Source: Gammaproteobacteria bacterium (GTDB lineage Bacteria > Pseudomonadota > Gammaproteobacteria > Steroidobacterales > Foliamicaceae). From it: a stretch of DNA of 64,000 nt. The stretch covers positions 248,001 to 312,000 of the forward strand of contig VXYS01000009.1 in the NCBI GenBank assembly GCA_009845905.1. Direction: 5' to 3'. A model generated the notes under the pieces. That model had not been told where the DNA came from, did no database searches, and saw only the letters and a list, made by a program, of their open reading frames with translations. This document shows positions 43,581-53,718 of this stretch, one piece after another (the first letter of the stretch is position 1; every line of letters starts with the position of its first letter). Position numbers and translations under genes: made by a program.

Positions 43581-44978
43581 TCAGCGGCGAGATCCGAAGT
43601 ATGCGATGGCCATGGTCAGGATCAGCGGAAGCAGGCGTTCGGCCCAGTCGCCCGGCGTGTTTTCCTGCCAGTTCAGCAGCACCGTGAACACGAAGCCGCA
43701 GCAAAGCACGGCCAGCGCATAGGCGGGCCGCACGGGGCGGCGCAGCACCGTCATCACCACCAGCGGGGCGAACGACGCGCCCAGGGCGTGCCAGGCGAAC
43801 AGCACCCGGGTGAAGATCGCCTCGGGCGCGAACAGCGCAATCATCGTGGCGCCGGCCGTAATCAGGGTCACCACGACGTACGTGGACCTGAGGCCCTTGC
43901 GCTCGCGCACGCGCTCCAGCCGCCAATCGCGCGAGGCGGCGGCAGCGCCGGCCAAAAGCTGGCTGTCGGCGGTGGACATGATGGCGCTCAAGACCGCCGC
44001 GATCACCAGGCCCGACAATACCGGGGGCAAGAGCGTCGCGGCGGTCTCGAACAGAACCGTCTCCGGGTTTCCGAGGTCGGTGAACAGCACTCTTCCGGCC
44101 AGGCCCAGCGCGGTCATGCCGGAGAGGACCAGCACCACCCATGAAAGGGCGATGATCCGGCCCTGGCGAATGGCCTTGTCGTCCCGCGCCGCCATGTAGC
44201 GATTGACCACATGCGGTTGTCCGGGCTGGGCAAGACCCACGGAAAGACAGCCGATCACGAATCCCAGGGCGGCAATACCCGCGTTGGCGGGCGTCAGCCG
44301 CAGCGCCCCATCGTCGGCAAGCGCAGCCTGCACCGGCCCGTGCAGGTCCGCGAGGGCGAACAGGGCCACTGCCGGCAGGGCGACTGCCACGAAAACCATC
44401 AGCAGGCCCTGCAGCGTGTCGGTCACGCTCACGGCCAGAAACCCGCCGAGCAGAGTGTAGGCCAGGATGATGGCCGCTCCCAGCATGATGCTGGTGTTGC
44501 CGGGCAGACCCAGCGCCTGGCTGAAGGCGTCGCCGGCGGCCTGAAACTGAGCGGCGACGTAGAACACGAACGATACCAGGATGATCAGCGAGGCGACCTT
44601 GCGCGAGGCGCGCCGGACCGCGTCGTCGCCGTCGCCCAGGAGCAGCTCGGTAAGCGTGAGAGCGCCGGTCCGGCTCGCAATGACGCGCAGCCGCGGCCCG
44701 ACCCAGAACCAGTTGATGATGTATCCCAGGATCACGCCGCCGCAAAGCCATACGGCAGGCAGGCCCTGCGTCAGCGCAAAGCCGCTCACGCCGAGCAGGG
44801 TCCAGGCCGACGCCGCGCTGGCCGACGAACTGATGGACGTGACCCAGGCGCCGATGCTGCGGCCGCCCAGGAAGAACTCGCTCTGGTTCTGCGAACGGCG
44901 CCAGGCCCAGAGGCCGATGCCGAGCAGGACCAGCTTGTAGCAGATCAGCGTCGTGATGACGGTCGCGTTGCTACTCAT
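43581..44978 (-). CDS. Sodium:solute symporter family (SSS) transporter, copy 2 of tandem pair
   Basis: 465 residues with about 13 membrane segments. SSS-family features are [24 protein letters not shown] (first segments), [22 protein letters not shown] and [23 protein letters not shown], the sodium-site helix. The ATG at 44978 lies inside the 3' end of the upstream paralogue (8-bp overlap), so the two are translationally coupled. It resembles PutP-type transporters in general form. The substrate is not readable; the divergent oxoprolinase suggests pyroglutamate, hydantoin or a related compound. Confidence 0.9.
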   Translation of the reverse strand: MSSNATVITTLICYKLVLLGIGLWAWRRSQNQSEFFLGGRSIGAWVTSISSSASAASAWTLLGVSGFALTQGLPAVWLCGGVILGYIINWFWVGPRLRVIASRTGALTLTELLLGDGDDAVRRASRKVASLIILVSFVFYVAAQFQAAGDAFSQALGLPGNTSIMLGAAIILAYTLLGGFLAVSVTDTLQGLLMVFVAVALPAVALFALADLHGPVQAALADDGALRLTPANAGIAALGFVIGCLSVGLAQPGQPHVVNRYMAARDDKAIRQGRIIALSWVVLVLSGMTALGLAGRVLFTDLGNPETVLFETAATLLPPVLSGLVIAAVLSAIMSTADSQLLAGAAAASRDWRLERVRERKGLRSTYVVVTLITAGATMIALFAPEAIFTRVLFAWHALGASFAPLVVMTVLRRPVRPAYALAVLCCGFVFTVLLNWQENTPGDWAERLLPLILTMAIAYFGSRR

Positions 44979-46383
44979 TTTTTGCGGCAATACGGCGCGA
45001 ACCGGCTATCGCGATGCACATCGTGACGATGAACGGAACCAGGCGCTCCAGCCAGTCGCCCGGCGTATCCGGCTGCTGGTGCAGCACAACGGTGAAGGTA
45101 AACCCGCAGATCAGCACCGCCAGCGCATAGCCGGAACGGACCTGTCTTCCCAGCACGGCCATGTAGACCAGCGGCGCCAGCGAAGCGCCCAGCGCATGCC
45201 AGGCGAAAAGGACCCGCAGGAATATCGATTGAGGCGCGAACAGGGCCAGAAGCGTGGCCCCGATGGTTATCGCGGTGACGGCGGCATAGGTGAACTTCAG
45301 CCCGACCGCCCGGCGCGCCCGCTTGAGGTTCCAGTCGCGTGAAATGGCGGCCGCCCCGGTCAGGAGCTGGCTGTCGGCGGTGGACATGATGGCGCTCAGG
45401 ACCGCCGCGATCACGATGCCGGCCAGGATCGGGGGCAGCAAGCGCTGGGTCACGACGAAGAACATGTCCTCGGGATTGCCGATGTCCGAGTAGAGCACCC
45501 GTCCCGCGAGGCCGAGTACGGTCATGCCTGTAAACACGAACGCCACCCACACCAGCGCGATGATCCGTCCGCGGCGCACCGCCTGGTAGTCGCGCGCAGC
45601 CATGAAGCGGTTCACGACATGCGGCTGACCGGGCTGGCCCAGGGCCGGGCTCAGCGAACCGATGACGAAGCCGAGCGCCGCGAGGCCGGCCTGCGGAGGC
45701 GCAATGCTGAAGGCCTCTCCGCGGACGCTGAATATGTAATCGCTGCCCCCGAGCGCGACCACGAAGAACACCGTGACCACCGGCAACAGTATCGAGACCA
45801 GCAGCATCAGCGCGCCCTGCACGCTGTCGGTGAGGCTTACCGCCAGGAAGCCGCCCAGCAGCGTGTAGGCCAGTATCACCGCCGCGCCCACGACGATGCC
45901 GGATTCGACCGATAGACCGAGGGATTCGTTGAAGGCGTTGGCGGCCGCCTGGAACTGGGCCGCCACGTAGAACATGAAGCACACCAGGATGATCACCGAC
46001 GCGACCCGGCGGGCCAGGCGCGCGCAGGCATCGTCGCCGCCCAGCAGCAGTTCTGTCAGGGTCAGCGCGCCGGTTTGCCCGGCCGCCCGGTTGATGCGCG
46101 GCGCCACCCAGCACCAGTTGATCACGAACCCGCCGACGATGCCCAGCGTCAACCAGATGGCCGGCGGCCCGACGGCAAAGGCGAACCCGCTCACGCCCAG
46201 CAGAGTCCAGGCCGACGTGGTGCTGGCGCAGGCGCTGAGCGACGTCACCCAGGCGCCGATGCGCCTTCCCCCCAGCAGGAACTCGCCCTGATCCTGGTTG
46301 CGCCGATGGGCCCACAAGCCGATCGAAAGCAGGACCAGCTTGTACAGGACGAGGGTGACGATTACCGTGGCGGTGCTGTTCAT
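44971..46383 (-). CDS. Sodium:solute symporter family (SSS) transporter, copy 1 of tandem pair
   Basis: 470 residues from MNSTATVIVTLVLYKLVLLS. It is clearly paralogous to the next gene over its whole length (for example GEFLLGGRRIGAWVTSLSAC against [20 protein letters not shown], and [11 protein letters not shown] in both). The same sodium-site signature [18 protein letters not shown] is present. The start is only 34 bp from the divergent oxoprolinase start. The pair arose by tandem duplication and has since diverged substantially, which suggests separate substrates or a two-subunit carrier. Confidence 0.9.
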   Translation of the reverse strand: MNSTATVIVTLVLYKLVLLSIGLWAHRRNQDQGEFLLGGRRIGAWVTSLSACASTTSAWTLLGVSGFAFAVGPPAIWLTLGIVGGFVINWCWVAPRINRAAGQTGALTLTELLLGGDDACARLARRVASVIILVCFMFYVAAQFQAAANAFNESLGLSVESGIVVGAAVILAYTLLGGFLAVSLTDSVQGALMLLVSILLPVVTVFFVVALGGSDYIFSVRGEAFSIAPPQAGLAALGFVIGSLSPALGQPGQPHVVNRFMAARDYQAVRRGRIIALVWVAFVFTGMTVLGLAGRVLYSDIGNPEDMFFVVTQRLLPPILAGIVIAAVLSAIMSTADSQLLTGAAAISRDWNLKRARRAVGLKFTYAAVTAITIGATLLALFAPQSIFLRVLFAWHALGASLAPLVYMAVLGRQVRSGYALAVLICGFTFTVVLHQQPDTPGDWLERLVPFIVTMCIAIAGSRRIAAKNE

Positions 46384-46417
46384 CCGGGCAACTATAGCGG
46401 CGACATACAATTTCCGC
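46384..46417. promoter_or_regulatory. 34-bp divergent promoter region between symporter pair and oxoprolinase
   Basis: Only 34 bp separates the two divergent start codons. It contains TATAGC (46393-46398) and TACAAT (46406-46411) as possible -10 boxes; TACAAT would lie 6 bp from the oxoprolinase ATG, so that mRNA may be leaderless or nearly so. Any -35 boxes or operators must lie inside the opposite coding regions. Confidence 0.4.
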
Positions 46418-49400
46418 ATGTCCGATTGGCGGTTCTGGATTGATCGCGGCGGCACGTTCACGGACGTAGTGGCACGCACCCCCGATGGGAGGCTGAAAGT
46501 CCACAAGCTGCTGTCGGAGGATCCTTCCCGCTACACCGACGCCGCGGTGCACGCCATCGGCGTCCTGATGGCCGAGGCCGACGCCCCCGGCGCCGTCCGG
46601 GACCTGAAAATGGGCACCACGGTGGCCACCAACGCGCTACTGGAACGGCGTGGAGAGCCCACGCTTTTGTTGGTGAACCGCGGCTACGCGGACGCGTTGC
46701 TGATCGGCTACCAGAACCGGCCGGATCTCTTCGCTTTGGAGATTCAGCGCCCTCCCGCCCTGTACGCGGACGTGCTCGAGGCGGAAGGGCGCATCGACGC
46801 GGACGGGCGGGAACTGGCTCCGCTCGACGCCGGCGCGCTTCTTGAAGGGCTCAAGGCGGCCCAAGGGCGGGGGCTGAAGTCGGTGGCGGTCTGCTTCATG
46901 CATGCCTGGCGCAACCCGGAACACGAACGGCAGGCCGGCCGGCTGGCGGAGCAGGCCGGTTTCGAACAGGTGTCGCTTTCGCATGAGGTGTCGCCCCTGA
47001 TCAAGCTGGTAAGCCGCGGCGACACCACCCTGGTCGATGCCTATCTCTCGCCGGTACTGCGACGCTATATCGCGGGATTGAGCGCCGGGCTGAAGAACAA
47101 GGGGATCGCGCCGCGCAACCTGGCCTTCATGCAAAGCAACGGCGGGCTGGTCGAAGCGGGCCGGTTCCGGGGCAAGGACGCGATCCTGTCCGGGCCGGCG
47201 GCCGGCGTGGTGGGCGCCGTGCGAACCGCGCGGCCGGCGGGCCATGAAAAGCTGATCTGCTTCGACATGGGCGGAACCTCCACCGACGTCGCGCTGTACG
47301 CCGGCGGCTACGAGTACGTGACCCACAACGAAATCGCGGGCGTGCGCTTGCGCGCGCCGATGCTCAAGGTCCACACCGTGGCCGCGGGTGGCGGTTCCGT
47401 CCTGCGCTATAAGTCCGGCAGGTTCCTTTCCGGTCCCCTGTCCGCGGGCGCCAATCCCGGGCCGGCCTGCTATCGCAACGGCGGTCCGCTGACCGTGACC
47501 GATGCGAACCTGGTGCTGGGGCGCATTCAGCCGCGCATGTTTCCCAGTGTGTTCGGCAAGGATGGAAGGCAGCCGCTGGATGAGGAGGCGTCGCGGGAGG
47601 GATTCGCGAAGCTGGCCGGGGAGGTGTTCGAAGACAGCGGCAGGCGGATGAGCGTCGAAGAAGCAGCCGAAGGCTTCCTCCGGGTCACCATCAACCAGAT
47701 GGCCTCCGCGATCGAGAAGATATCCGTGCAGAGGGGCGAGAACCCGGCCGAGTTCGCGCTGTGTTCTTTCGGCGGGGCGGGCGGGCAGCACGCCTGCGCC
47801 ATCGCCGAGGAACTGGGCATGGACACCGTGCTGCTTCACCCCCTGGCGGGTGTGCTGTCGGCCCTGGGTCTGGGACTGGCGCCATTGCGCGCGTACCGGC
47901 AGGAGGCGCTGGAAGCGTCACTGGATGCGGAAACGGTCGAGCTGATGAAGGCCGCGTTTACCCGGCTTGCAGACGAGTGCCGGCGGGAACTGGTGGAAGC
48001 GGACATTGAGCCGGGGAACCTGTCGTTCGAATACGTGGTCGAAATCCGCGTGAGGGATTCGGACAACACGCTTCCCATTTCCGTTGAGCCCGACACGTTC
48101 TCCTCACCGATCGGACTTGAGGATCTGCGACGGCGGTTTTCCGAAGCGCACCGGGCCCGCTTCGGAATCGAGCCGCCCGGGGCGGCGCTGGTCGTCGAAG
48201 CGATTCGCGTGCAGGCCAGCGGCGATACCGGCGAGGAATACCGGTGGGAGCCCGGCAACGATCCCGATCCGACTCAACAGCCAAGGCCCGCATTTACGGC
48301 GAATACAGTGTTCGGGGGCTCCGGGCATGACACACCCGCGTACCGGCGGCGGGACCTGGGTCCCGGACATTCCATCACGGGCCCGGCCATCATTTCCGAG
48401 GACCACGCCACCACGGTCGTTCCGCCTGGCTGGCGGGCATCGGCGCGGCCCGGGGGTCACCTGGTCCTTGCCCGCCTCGCGCGCCGGGACCGGATCGAGA
48501 CCACCGGCGACGTTCCCGATCCGGTGCTGCTGGAAGTGTTCAACAACCGCTTCATGCACATTGCCGAACAGATGGGGGCAGTGCTGGAAAACACCGCGCA
48601 CTCGGTCAACATCAAGGAACGGCTGGACTTTTCCTGCGCGCTGTTCGATTCGAACGCCGAACTGGTGGCCAACGCGCCCCACATGCCGGTGCATCTCGGC
48701 TCGATGGACGCCAGCGTCAAGGCGGTCCTGAAGGCCCGCAGGTCCGGACCGCGGCCCGGCGAAGCCTACCTGGTCAACGCGCCCTATAACGGCGGCACGC
48801 ACCTGCCCGATCTCACGGTGGTTTCGCCGGTGTTCCTCCAGGACGCGGAGGCGCCGGACTTTTTCGTGGCGTCCCGGGCGCATCACGCCGACATCGGCGG
48901 GATCACGCCCGGCTCCATGCCTCCCGACAGCCGGCACATCGATGAAGAGGGCGTGCTGTTCGACAACTTCCTGCTGGTGTCGGGCGGGCGCCTGGAGGAA
49001 GCGCGCCTCAATGCGGCGCTCACGGGCGGTCCCTGGCCGGCGCGCAACCCCGCCCGCAACCTGGCCGACATCAAGGCGCAGCTCGCGGCCAACTCCAAGG
49101 GCGCGCGGGAACTGAAGGCGCTGGTTGCGCATTACGGCGCATCGACGGTGCGCGCCTACATGACGCATGTTCGCGATAACGCCGAGGAGTCGGTGCGGCG
49201 CGTGATCGACCGGCTGGAGGACGGGCGGTTTGCATGCACGATGGATGGCGATGAACGGATCGTCGTGGATATCCGCATCGACCGGCGCCGGCGGGAAGCC
49301 GTCATCGACTTCAGCGGGTCCAGCGAACAATCCGAGGGCAACTTCAATGCGCCCTCGCCGATCTGCCGGGCCTGCGTGCTCTACGTGTTCCGCTCGCTGG

Positions 49401-50062
49401 TGGGCGCGGACATTCCGATGAACTCCGGGTGCATGAAGCCGCTACGCATTATCCTTCCCGAAGGCACGCTGCTGAATCCCCGCTGGCCGGCCGCGGTGGT
49501 TGCCGGCAACGTGGAGACCTCGCAGTGCGTGGTGGACACACTGTACGGCGCGCTGGGGGTGATGGCGGCGGCCCAGGGAACGATGAACAACGTCACTTTC
49601 GGAAACGACCGGTACCAGTACTACGAGACCGTGTGCGGAGGCAGCGGGGCGGGGCCGGAATTCGACGGGGCCTCGGCCGTGCATACGCACATGACCAATT
49701 CGCGCCTTACCGACCCCGAGGTGCTGGAGTTGCGGTTCCCGGTGCTGCTGCGCGAATTCGGCCTCCGCGACGGCAGCGGCGGGAGAGGGCGCCGCAGCGG
49801 CGGAAACGGCGCACTGCGCCGAATCGAATTCCGCGAGCCGATGGAGCTGGCCATCCTGTCGAATCGGCGCCGGACCACACCGTTCGGACTGGCCGGCGGC
49901 GGCGACGGCGCCCCCGGCCGTGGCCGGGTGCTGCGCTCCGACGGCTCCGTCACCGAGCTGACCGCGCGCGACAGGACCCATGTGGAGCCGGGAGACCTGT
50001 TCATGATCGAAACGCCGGGAGGCGGCGGTTACGGCGCCCCGGAGAATACGCCCGATGTTTGA
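46418..50062 (+). CDS. 5-oxoprolinase / hydantoinase A-B fusion family protein
   Basis: 1214 residues. The HyuA-like half (1 to about 690) starts SDWRFWIDRGGTFTDVVART, an ASKHA-type ATP-binding loop, with TTVATNALLERRGEPTLLL, FDMGGTSTDVALYAGGYEY and TVAAGGGSVLRYKSGRF. The HyuB-like half (from about 700) starts DPVLLEVFNNRFMHIAEQMGAVL and includes YNGGTHLPDLTVVSPVF and the final DLFMIETPGGGGYG. A single chain of this length matches eukaryotic-type 5-oxoprolinase, which opens pyroglutamate to glutamate with ATP, but hydantoin hydrolysis or acetone-carboxylase-like substrates are possible. It overlaps the next gene by 8 bp. Confidence 0.93.
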   Translation: MSDWRFWIDRGGTFTDVVARTPDGRLKVHKLLSEDPSRYTDAAVHAIGVLMAEADAPGAVRDLKMGTTVATNALLERRGEPTLLLVNRGYADALLIGYQNRPDLFALEIQRPPALYADVLEAEGRIDADGRELAPLDAGALLEGLKAAQGRGLKSVAVCFMHAWRNPEHERQAGRLAEQAGFEQVSLSHEVSPLIKLVSRGDTTLVDAYLSPVLRRYIAGLSAGLKNKGIAPRNLAFMQSNGGLVEAGRFRGKDAILSGPAAGVVGAVRTARPAGHEKLICFDMGGTSTDVALYAGGYEYVTHNEIAGVRLRAPMLKVHTVAAGGGSVLRYKSGRFLSGPLSAGANPGPACYRNGGPLTVTDANLVLGRIQPRMFPSVFGKDGRQPLDEEASREGFAKLAGEVFEDSGRRMSVEEAAEGFLRVTINQMASAIEKISVQRGENPAEFALCSFGGAGGQHACAIAEELGMDTVLLHPLAGVLSALGLGLAPLRAYRQEALEASLDAETVELMKAAFTRLADECRRELVEADIEPGNLSFEYVVEIRVRDSDNTLPISVEPDTFSSPIGLEDLRRRFSEAHRARFGIEPPGAALVVEAIRVQASGDTGEEYRWEPGNDPDPTQQPRPAFTANTVFGGSGHDTPAYRRRDLGPGHSITGPAIISEDHATTVVPPGWRASARPGGHLVLARLARRDRIETTGDVPDPVLLEVFNNRFMHIAEQMGAVLENTAHSVNIKERLDFSCALFDSNAELVANAPHMPVHLGSMDASVKAVLKARRSGPRPGEAYLVNAPYNGGTHLPDLTVVSPVFLQDAEAPDFFVASRAHHADIGGITPGSMPPDSRHIDEEGVLFDNFLLVSGGRLEEARLNAALTGGPWPARNPARNLADIKAQLAANSKGARELKALVAHYGASTVRAYMTHVRDNAEESVRRVIDRLEDGRFACTMDGDERIVVDIRIDRRRREAVIDFSGSSEQSEGNFNAPSPICRACVLYVFRSLVGADIPMNSGCMKPLRIILPEGTLLNPRWPAAVVAGNVETSQCVVDTLYGALGVMAAAQGTMNNVTFGNDRYQYYETVCGGSGAGPEFDGASAVHTHMTNSRLTDPEVLELRFPVLLREFGLRDGSGGRGRRSGGNGALRRIEFREPMELAILSNRRRTTPFGLAGGGDGAPGRGRVLRSDGSVTELTARDRTHVEPGDLFMIETPGGGGYGAPENTPDV

Positions 50063-52409
50063 CATCGCACTGGTCACCACGATCCTCGTGATCGCGCTGG
50101 TGCTGTTCGTCACCGAGGCCCTGCGCATGGACATCGTGGCGCTGCTCGTGGTGGGCGCGCTCACCGTCACCGGCCTGGTCACGCCGGCGGAAGCCGTGGC
50201 CGGATTCAGCAACGAGGCCGTCATCACGCTGTGGGCCATGTTCATCATCAGCGAGGGATTGTTGCGCACCGGGGTAGGCGATCTGATCGGGCGCTACTTG
50301 ATGCGCCTGGCCGGCCGCAATGAATCGGCGCTGGTGGCGGTAATCATGCTCGCGTCCGGCGGGCTTTCGGCTTTCATGAACAACATCGGCGTGGCGGTGC
50401 TGATGCTGCCGGTCGTCATGGGGCTGGCGCGGCGCGCCCGCGTGCCGCCCTCGCGGATGCTGATGCCGCTGGCATTCGGGTGCCTGCTCGGCGGCCTCAC
50501 CACCCAGATCGGAACCCCGCCGAACCTCCTGGTCAGCGCGGCGCTCGCGGAACAGGGCGACTTCCGGTTCCAACTGTTCGACTTCCTGCCGGTGGGCGGG
50601 GCCGCCCTGGTCGGGGGCGTGCTGTTCTTCGTGCTCTTCGGCCGCCGGCTGCTGCCGACCCGCGAGGCGGGCGAGTTCACCCGGACGCGCAGCCAGCGCA
50701 ACCTGAGATCGCTCTACGGACTGCGGGAATTCATGTTCACGGTTTCCCTGAGCGGCGATTCCAGGCTCGCCGAACGCACGCTGGCGGAGAGCCGTATAGC
50801 GGCGCTGGGACTGATCGTCATCGCCATTGAACGGGGCCGGCGCATCCTCCGGCTGCCCGCGCGCCAGACGGCGCTCAAGGCGGGCGACCGGCTTCTGGTG
50901 CAGGGCAAGCGCGAGTACATCGAAGAATTGCGCGCATGGCAGAGCGTCATCGGCAGGGGCGAGACGGTGCCCGCCAACCTGCCCCTGACCGAAAACCTCC
51001 GGATGGTGCAGGCGCGCGTCGCCGAGGGCTCGCCCCTCATCCAGAACCCCGTAAACCGGCAGGACCTGCAACTGAAGACACGCGGACTGGCCATCGCGCT
51101 TCGGCGCGGGAACGACGTGCGCCGCTCGGGACTGAGCCGGCAGCCGCTGCGCGCCGGCGACTTTGTCCTTCTTCAGGGTCGGGTGGACACGGCGGACCTG
51201 GCCCGGAGAACGGAGGAGTTCGACGAGGTGACCGAGCTCGACCAGGAGACGCTGGAGCGGCTTTACCGGCCCAATGAACGGCTGATCAGCGTTCGCGTTC
51301 CGGCGGGCTCACCGCTGGTCGGCCTTGCCTACGGCGAATCCCGCCTGGCGGAGGCGCTGGAGTTCCGGCTGCTGGCCATCAACCGCGAGGATGAAGTCAA
51401 TTTCATTCCGGATCCGGATGAAGTGCTGCGCGAGGACGACCGACTGCTTCTTCAGACTCGCAACGAAGACCTGGAAACGCTGCGCGCGGTCCAGGAGCTC
51501 GAGATCGAAGAGGAAATGACGCCGGCCCTGAACCTCTACGCCACCGACCGGCTGGCCACCGAGGAAGTCACGCTGGCGCCGCTGTCGCGCCTTGGCGGGC
51601 GCACTGCGGGGGAAATGGGATTCAACGAGAAGTATGGCCTGGAACTGGTGGCGATCCGGCGCGCCGGGCAGACCCTGCACACCGACCTGCAGACGGAACG
51701 GCTGAACTTCGGCGATGCGCTGCTGCTGGTGGGGCCGCGCAACAATCTCCGCCGGCTGGCCAGGGACCCCTCGTTCATCGAGGTTACCCCCTTCGTGCCC
51801 CGGCGCCCCAGAAAGCGCTATGCCGGACTGATCATGATCGGCGTGATCGGCGCCGTGCTGACCGGCTGGCTGCCGATTTCTATCGCCGCCCTGATCGGCG
51901 CAACCCTCATGGTGCTGATCCGCTGCCTGAGCATGGAGGACGCCTACCGGGCGATCGACTGGCGCGCGGTTTTCCTCATCGCGGGCATGCTGCCTCTGGG
52001 CACGGCGCTGGCCAACACCGGCGCCGCCCGGCTGCTGGCCGGCACCGCGGTCGATCTGCTGGGGACGCTGGGACCGTGGTACGTGATAGGCGGGCTTTAC
52101 CTGGTTACGGCGCTGGCCACGATGATCGTCCCCACCGCCGCGCTGGTGGTGTTGATGTCGCCCGTGGTGCTGTCGGCCAGCGCTTCGCTGGGGATCGCGC
52201 CCACGACCGCGATGATGGCCATGGCCATGGCGGCGTCGGCCAGCTTCACCAGCCCGATTTCGCATCCGGCCAATATCCTCATCATGGGTCCCGGCAACTA
52301 CCGGTTCAAGGACTACATCCGGGCCGGCATTCCGCTTACGCTGCTCGTGTTCGTCATCGTGATGCTGCTGCTGCCGATCTTCTGGCCGCTGCAGCCGGCG
52401 GTTTCGTAG
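50055..52409 (+). CDS. SLC13/ArsB-type permease with four TrkA-C (RCK_C) domains
   Basis: 784 residues. Membrane segments occupy about 1-215 and 600-784, with the family signatures LSAFMNNIGVAVLMLPVV and GGLTTQIGTPPNLLVS in the first half and AASASFTSPISHPANILIMG in the second. The central 380 residues hold four successive RCK_C-like units with the pattern 'ltvpagSpLvGrtLaes.lr...gl.vlai.R.g....p....L.aGDrLlv.G', starting near 226, 310, 415 and 500. Relatives usually have two such domains. They are thought to bind a ligand and gate the carrier. The substrate may be an anion such as a dicarboxylate or sulfate. The gene is co-transcribed with the oxoprolinase gene and the reductase gene. Confidence 0.88.
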   Translation: MFDIALVTTILVIALVLFVTEALRMDIVALLVVGALTVTGLVTPAEAVAGFSNEAVITLWAMFIISEGLLRTGVGDLIGRYLMRLAGRNESALVAVIMLASGGLSAFMNNIGVAVLMLPVVMGLARRARVPPSRMLMPLAFGCLLGGLTTQIGTPPNLLVSAALAEQGDFRFQLFDFLPVGGAALVGGVLFFVLFGRRLLPTREAGEFTRTRSQRNLRSLYGLREFMFTVSLSGDSRLAERTLAESRIAALGLIVIAIERGRRILRLPARQTALKAGDRLLVQGKREYIEELRAWQSVIGRGETVPANLPLTENLRMVQARVAEGSPLIQNPVNRQDLQLKTRGLAIALRRGNDVRRSGLSRQPLRAGDFVLLQGRVDTADLARRTEEFDEVTELDQETLERLYRPNERLISVRVPAGSPLVGLAYGESRLAEALEFRLLAINREDEVNFIPDPDEVLREDDRLLLQTRNEDLETLRAVQELEIEEEMTPALNLYATDRLATEEVTLAPLSRLGGRTAGEMGFNEKYGLELVAIRRAGQTLHTDLQTERLNFGDALLLVGPRNNLRRLARDPSFIEVTPFVPRRPRKRYAGLIMIGVIGAVLTGWLPISIAALIGATLMVLIRCLSMEDAYRAIDWRAVFLIAGMLPLGTALANTGAARLLAGTAVDLLGTLGPWYVIGGLYLVTALATMIVPTAALVVLMSPVVLSASASLGIAPTTAMMAMAMAASASFTSPISHPANILIMGPGNYRFKDYIRAGIPLTLLVFVIVMLLLPIFWPLQPAVS

Positions 52410-53629
52410 TGTCGGGCGAATCGGTGCTGATCGTCGGCGGCGGCCAGGCCGCGGCCCAACTGGTCGTCTCGCTTCGGCTCGGCGGGCACGGCGGGCCGAT
52501 AACGCTGGTCAGCGACGAGAACGCGCCTCCCTATCAGCGCCCGCCGCTTTCCAAGCAATACCTGGCCGGCGAACTCGAGCGCGAGCGGCTGCTCCTTCGC
52601 CGGGCGGAGTACTACGAGTCCAGGGACGTGGAGCTGCGCCTGGGCCGTCGGGTGCTGACCGTGGACCGCGGCCACAGGCGCGCGTTGCTGGACGATGGCG
52701 ATGAGCTCGGCTACGACCGCCTGGTGCTGGCCACGGGTAGCGTTTTGCGCAAGCTCGCTGCTCCAGGCTCGGACCTGCCCGGCATCCACTATCTGAGGTC
52801 GCTGGACGACGCCGACGCGCTGCACGAAGAGCTCGCTCCGGGCCGGCGGATCGTCATTGTGGGCGGGGGGTACATCGGGCTGGAGGTAGCGGCCACGGCG
52901 GTAAAGGCGGGCGCCGAAGTCACCGTCCTGGAGGCCGAGGAGCGGGTGATGAGCCGAGTGGCCAGCGTCTCCGTTGCCGATTGGCTCACCGACCTGCACC
53001 GGCAATCCGGGGTGCGCGTTCGGGTCGGGGAGCAGGTCCGGGGCTTCGCGGGGCAGGGCCGCGTCGAGGCGGTCGAAACGGCCAATGGCGCGCATGCCGC
53101 CGATGCCGTGGTGGTGGGCATCGGCGTGCTCCCGTCGGTGGACCTTGCACGCGAGTGCGGTCTTGGCGAAGACGACGGCATCCTGGTTGACGAGCACTGC
53201 CGGACCGAAGACGAATCGGTGCTGGCCACAGGCGACTGCGCGCGCGCGATCAATACTGCCCTGGGGTTCGCCGTGCGCCTCGAATCGGTGCAAAACGCGG
53301 TGGACCACGGCCAGGTGGCCGCCTCGGTAATCCTGGGCGATCCGAAACCCTATTCCGGCATACCCTGGTTCTGGTCGGACCAGTTTCACGTGAAGCTGCA
53401 GATTGCGGGACTCGCCCGGCCCGGCGACGAGACCGTCCTGCGCGGAGATCCGGCGTCCGGCAGTTTCGCGGCGTTCCGCCTGCGCGACGGCAGTCTGACC
53501 GCGGTGGAGGCCGTTTCCAGTCCGCGGGAATTCATGGCGGGGAAGAAACTGATCGCCGCGGGCGCCGCCCCCGATGCCGGTTTGTTGACCGACGAATCCG
53601 TTGCCCTCAAGGACCTGATCCAAGCGTGA
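52409..53629 (+). CDS. Ferredoxin/rubredoxin reductase-like FAD-NAD oxidoreductase
   Basis: 406 residues; GTG start shares one base with the stop of the permease (TAGTG). It has an FAD site VLIVGGGQAAAQLVVSLR, an RPPLSKQYL segment typical of ferredoxin-reductase components of oxygenases, an NAD site IVIVGGGYIGLEVAATAV, and ESVLATGDCAR. The C-terminal IPWFWSDQFHVKLQIAG is the family's reductase_C start. It would pass electrons from NADH to a ferredoxin; no cognate ferredoxin or P450/oxygenase is visible adjacent. Confidence 0.92.
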   Translation: MSGESVLIVGGGQAAAQLVVSLRLGGHGGPITLVSDENAPPYQRPPLSKQYLAGELERERLLLRRAEYYESRDVELRLGRRVLTVDRGHRRALLDDGDELGYDRLVLATGSVLRKLAAPGSDLPGIHYLRSLDDADALHEELAPGRRIVIVGGGYIGLEVAATAVKAGAEVTVLEAEERVMSRVASVSVADWLTDLHRQSGVRVRVGEQVRGFAGQGRVEAVETANGAHAADAVVVGIGVLPSVDLARECGLGEDDGILVDEHCRTEDESVLATGDCARAINTALGFAVRLESVQNAVDHGQVAASVILGDPKPYSGIPWFWSDQFHVKLQIAGLARPGDETVLRGDPASGSFAAFRLRDGSLTAVEAVSSPREFMAGKKLIAAGAAPDAGLLTDESVALKDLIQA

Positions 53630-53718
53630 TGCAACACTAGACCCGCCGCACCCATAACGGGGCGAACGCAGCCGATTTCCCGATTGCGGGACGGGCAGTC
53701 ACCCGGCACATTCGAGGA

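Noticed and set aside
43138-44751. A very long open frame extending rpmB upstream through X3 and the symporter gene.
   Set aside because: The upstream part is out of frame with the recognisable transporter and has no conserved features; the L28 start at 43374 matches the family.
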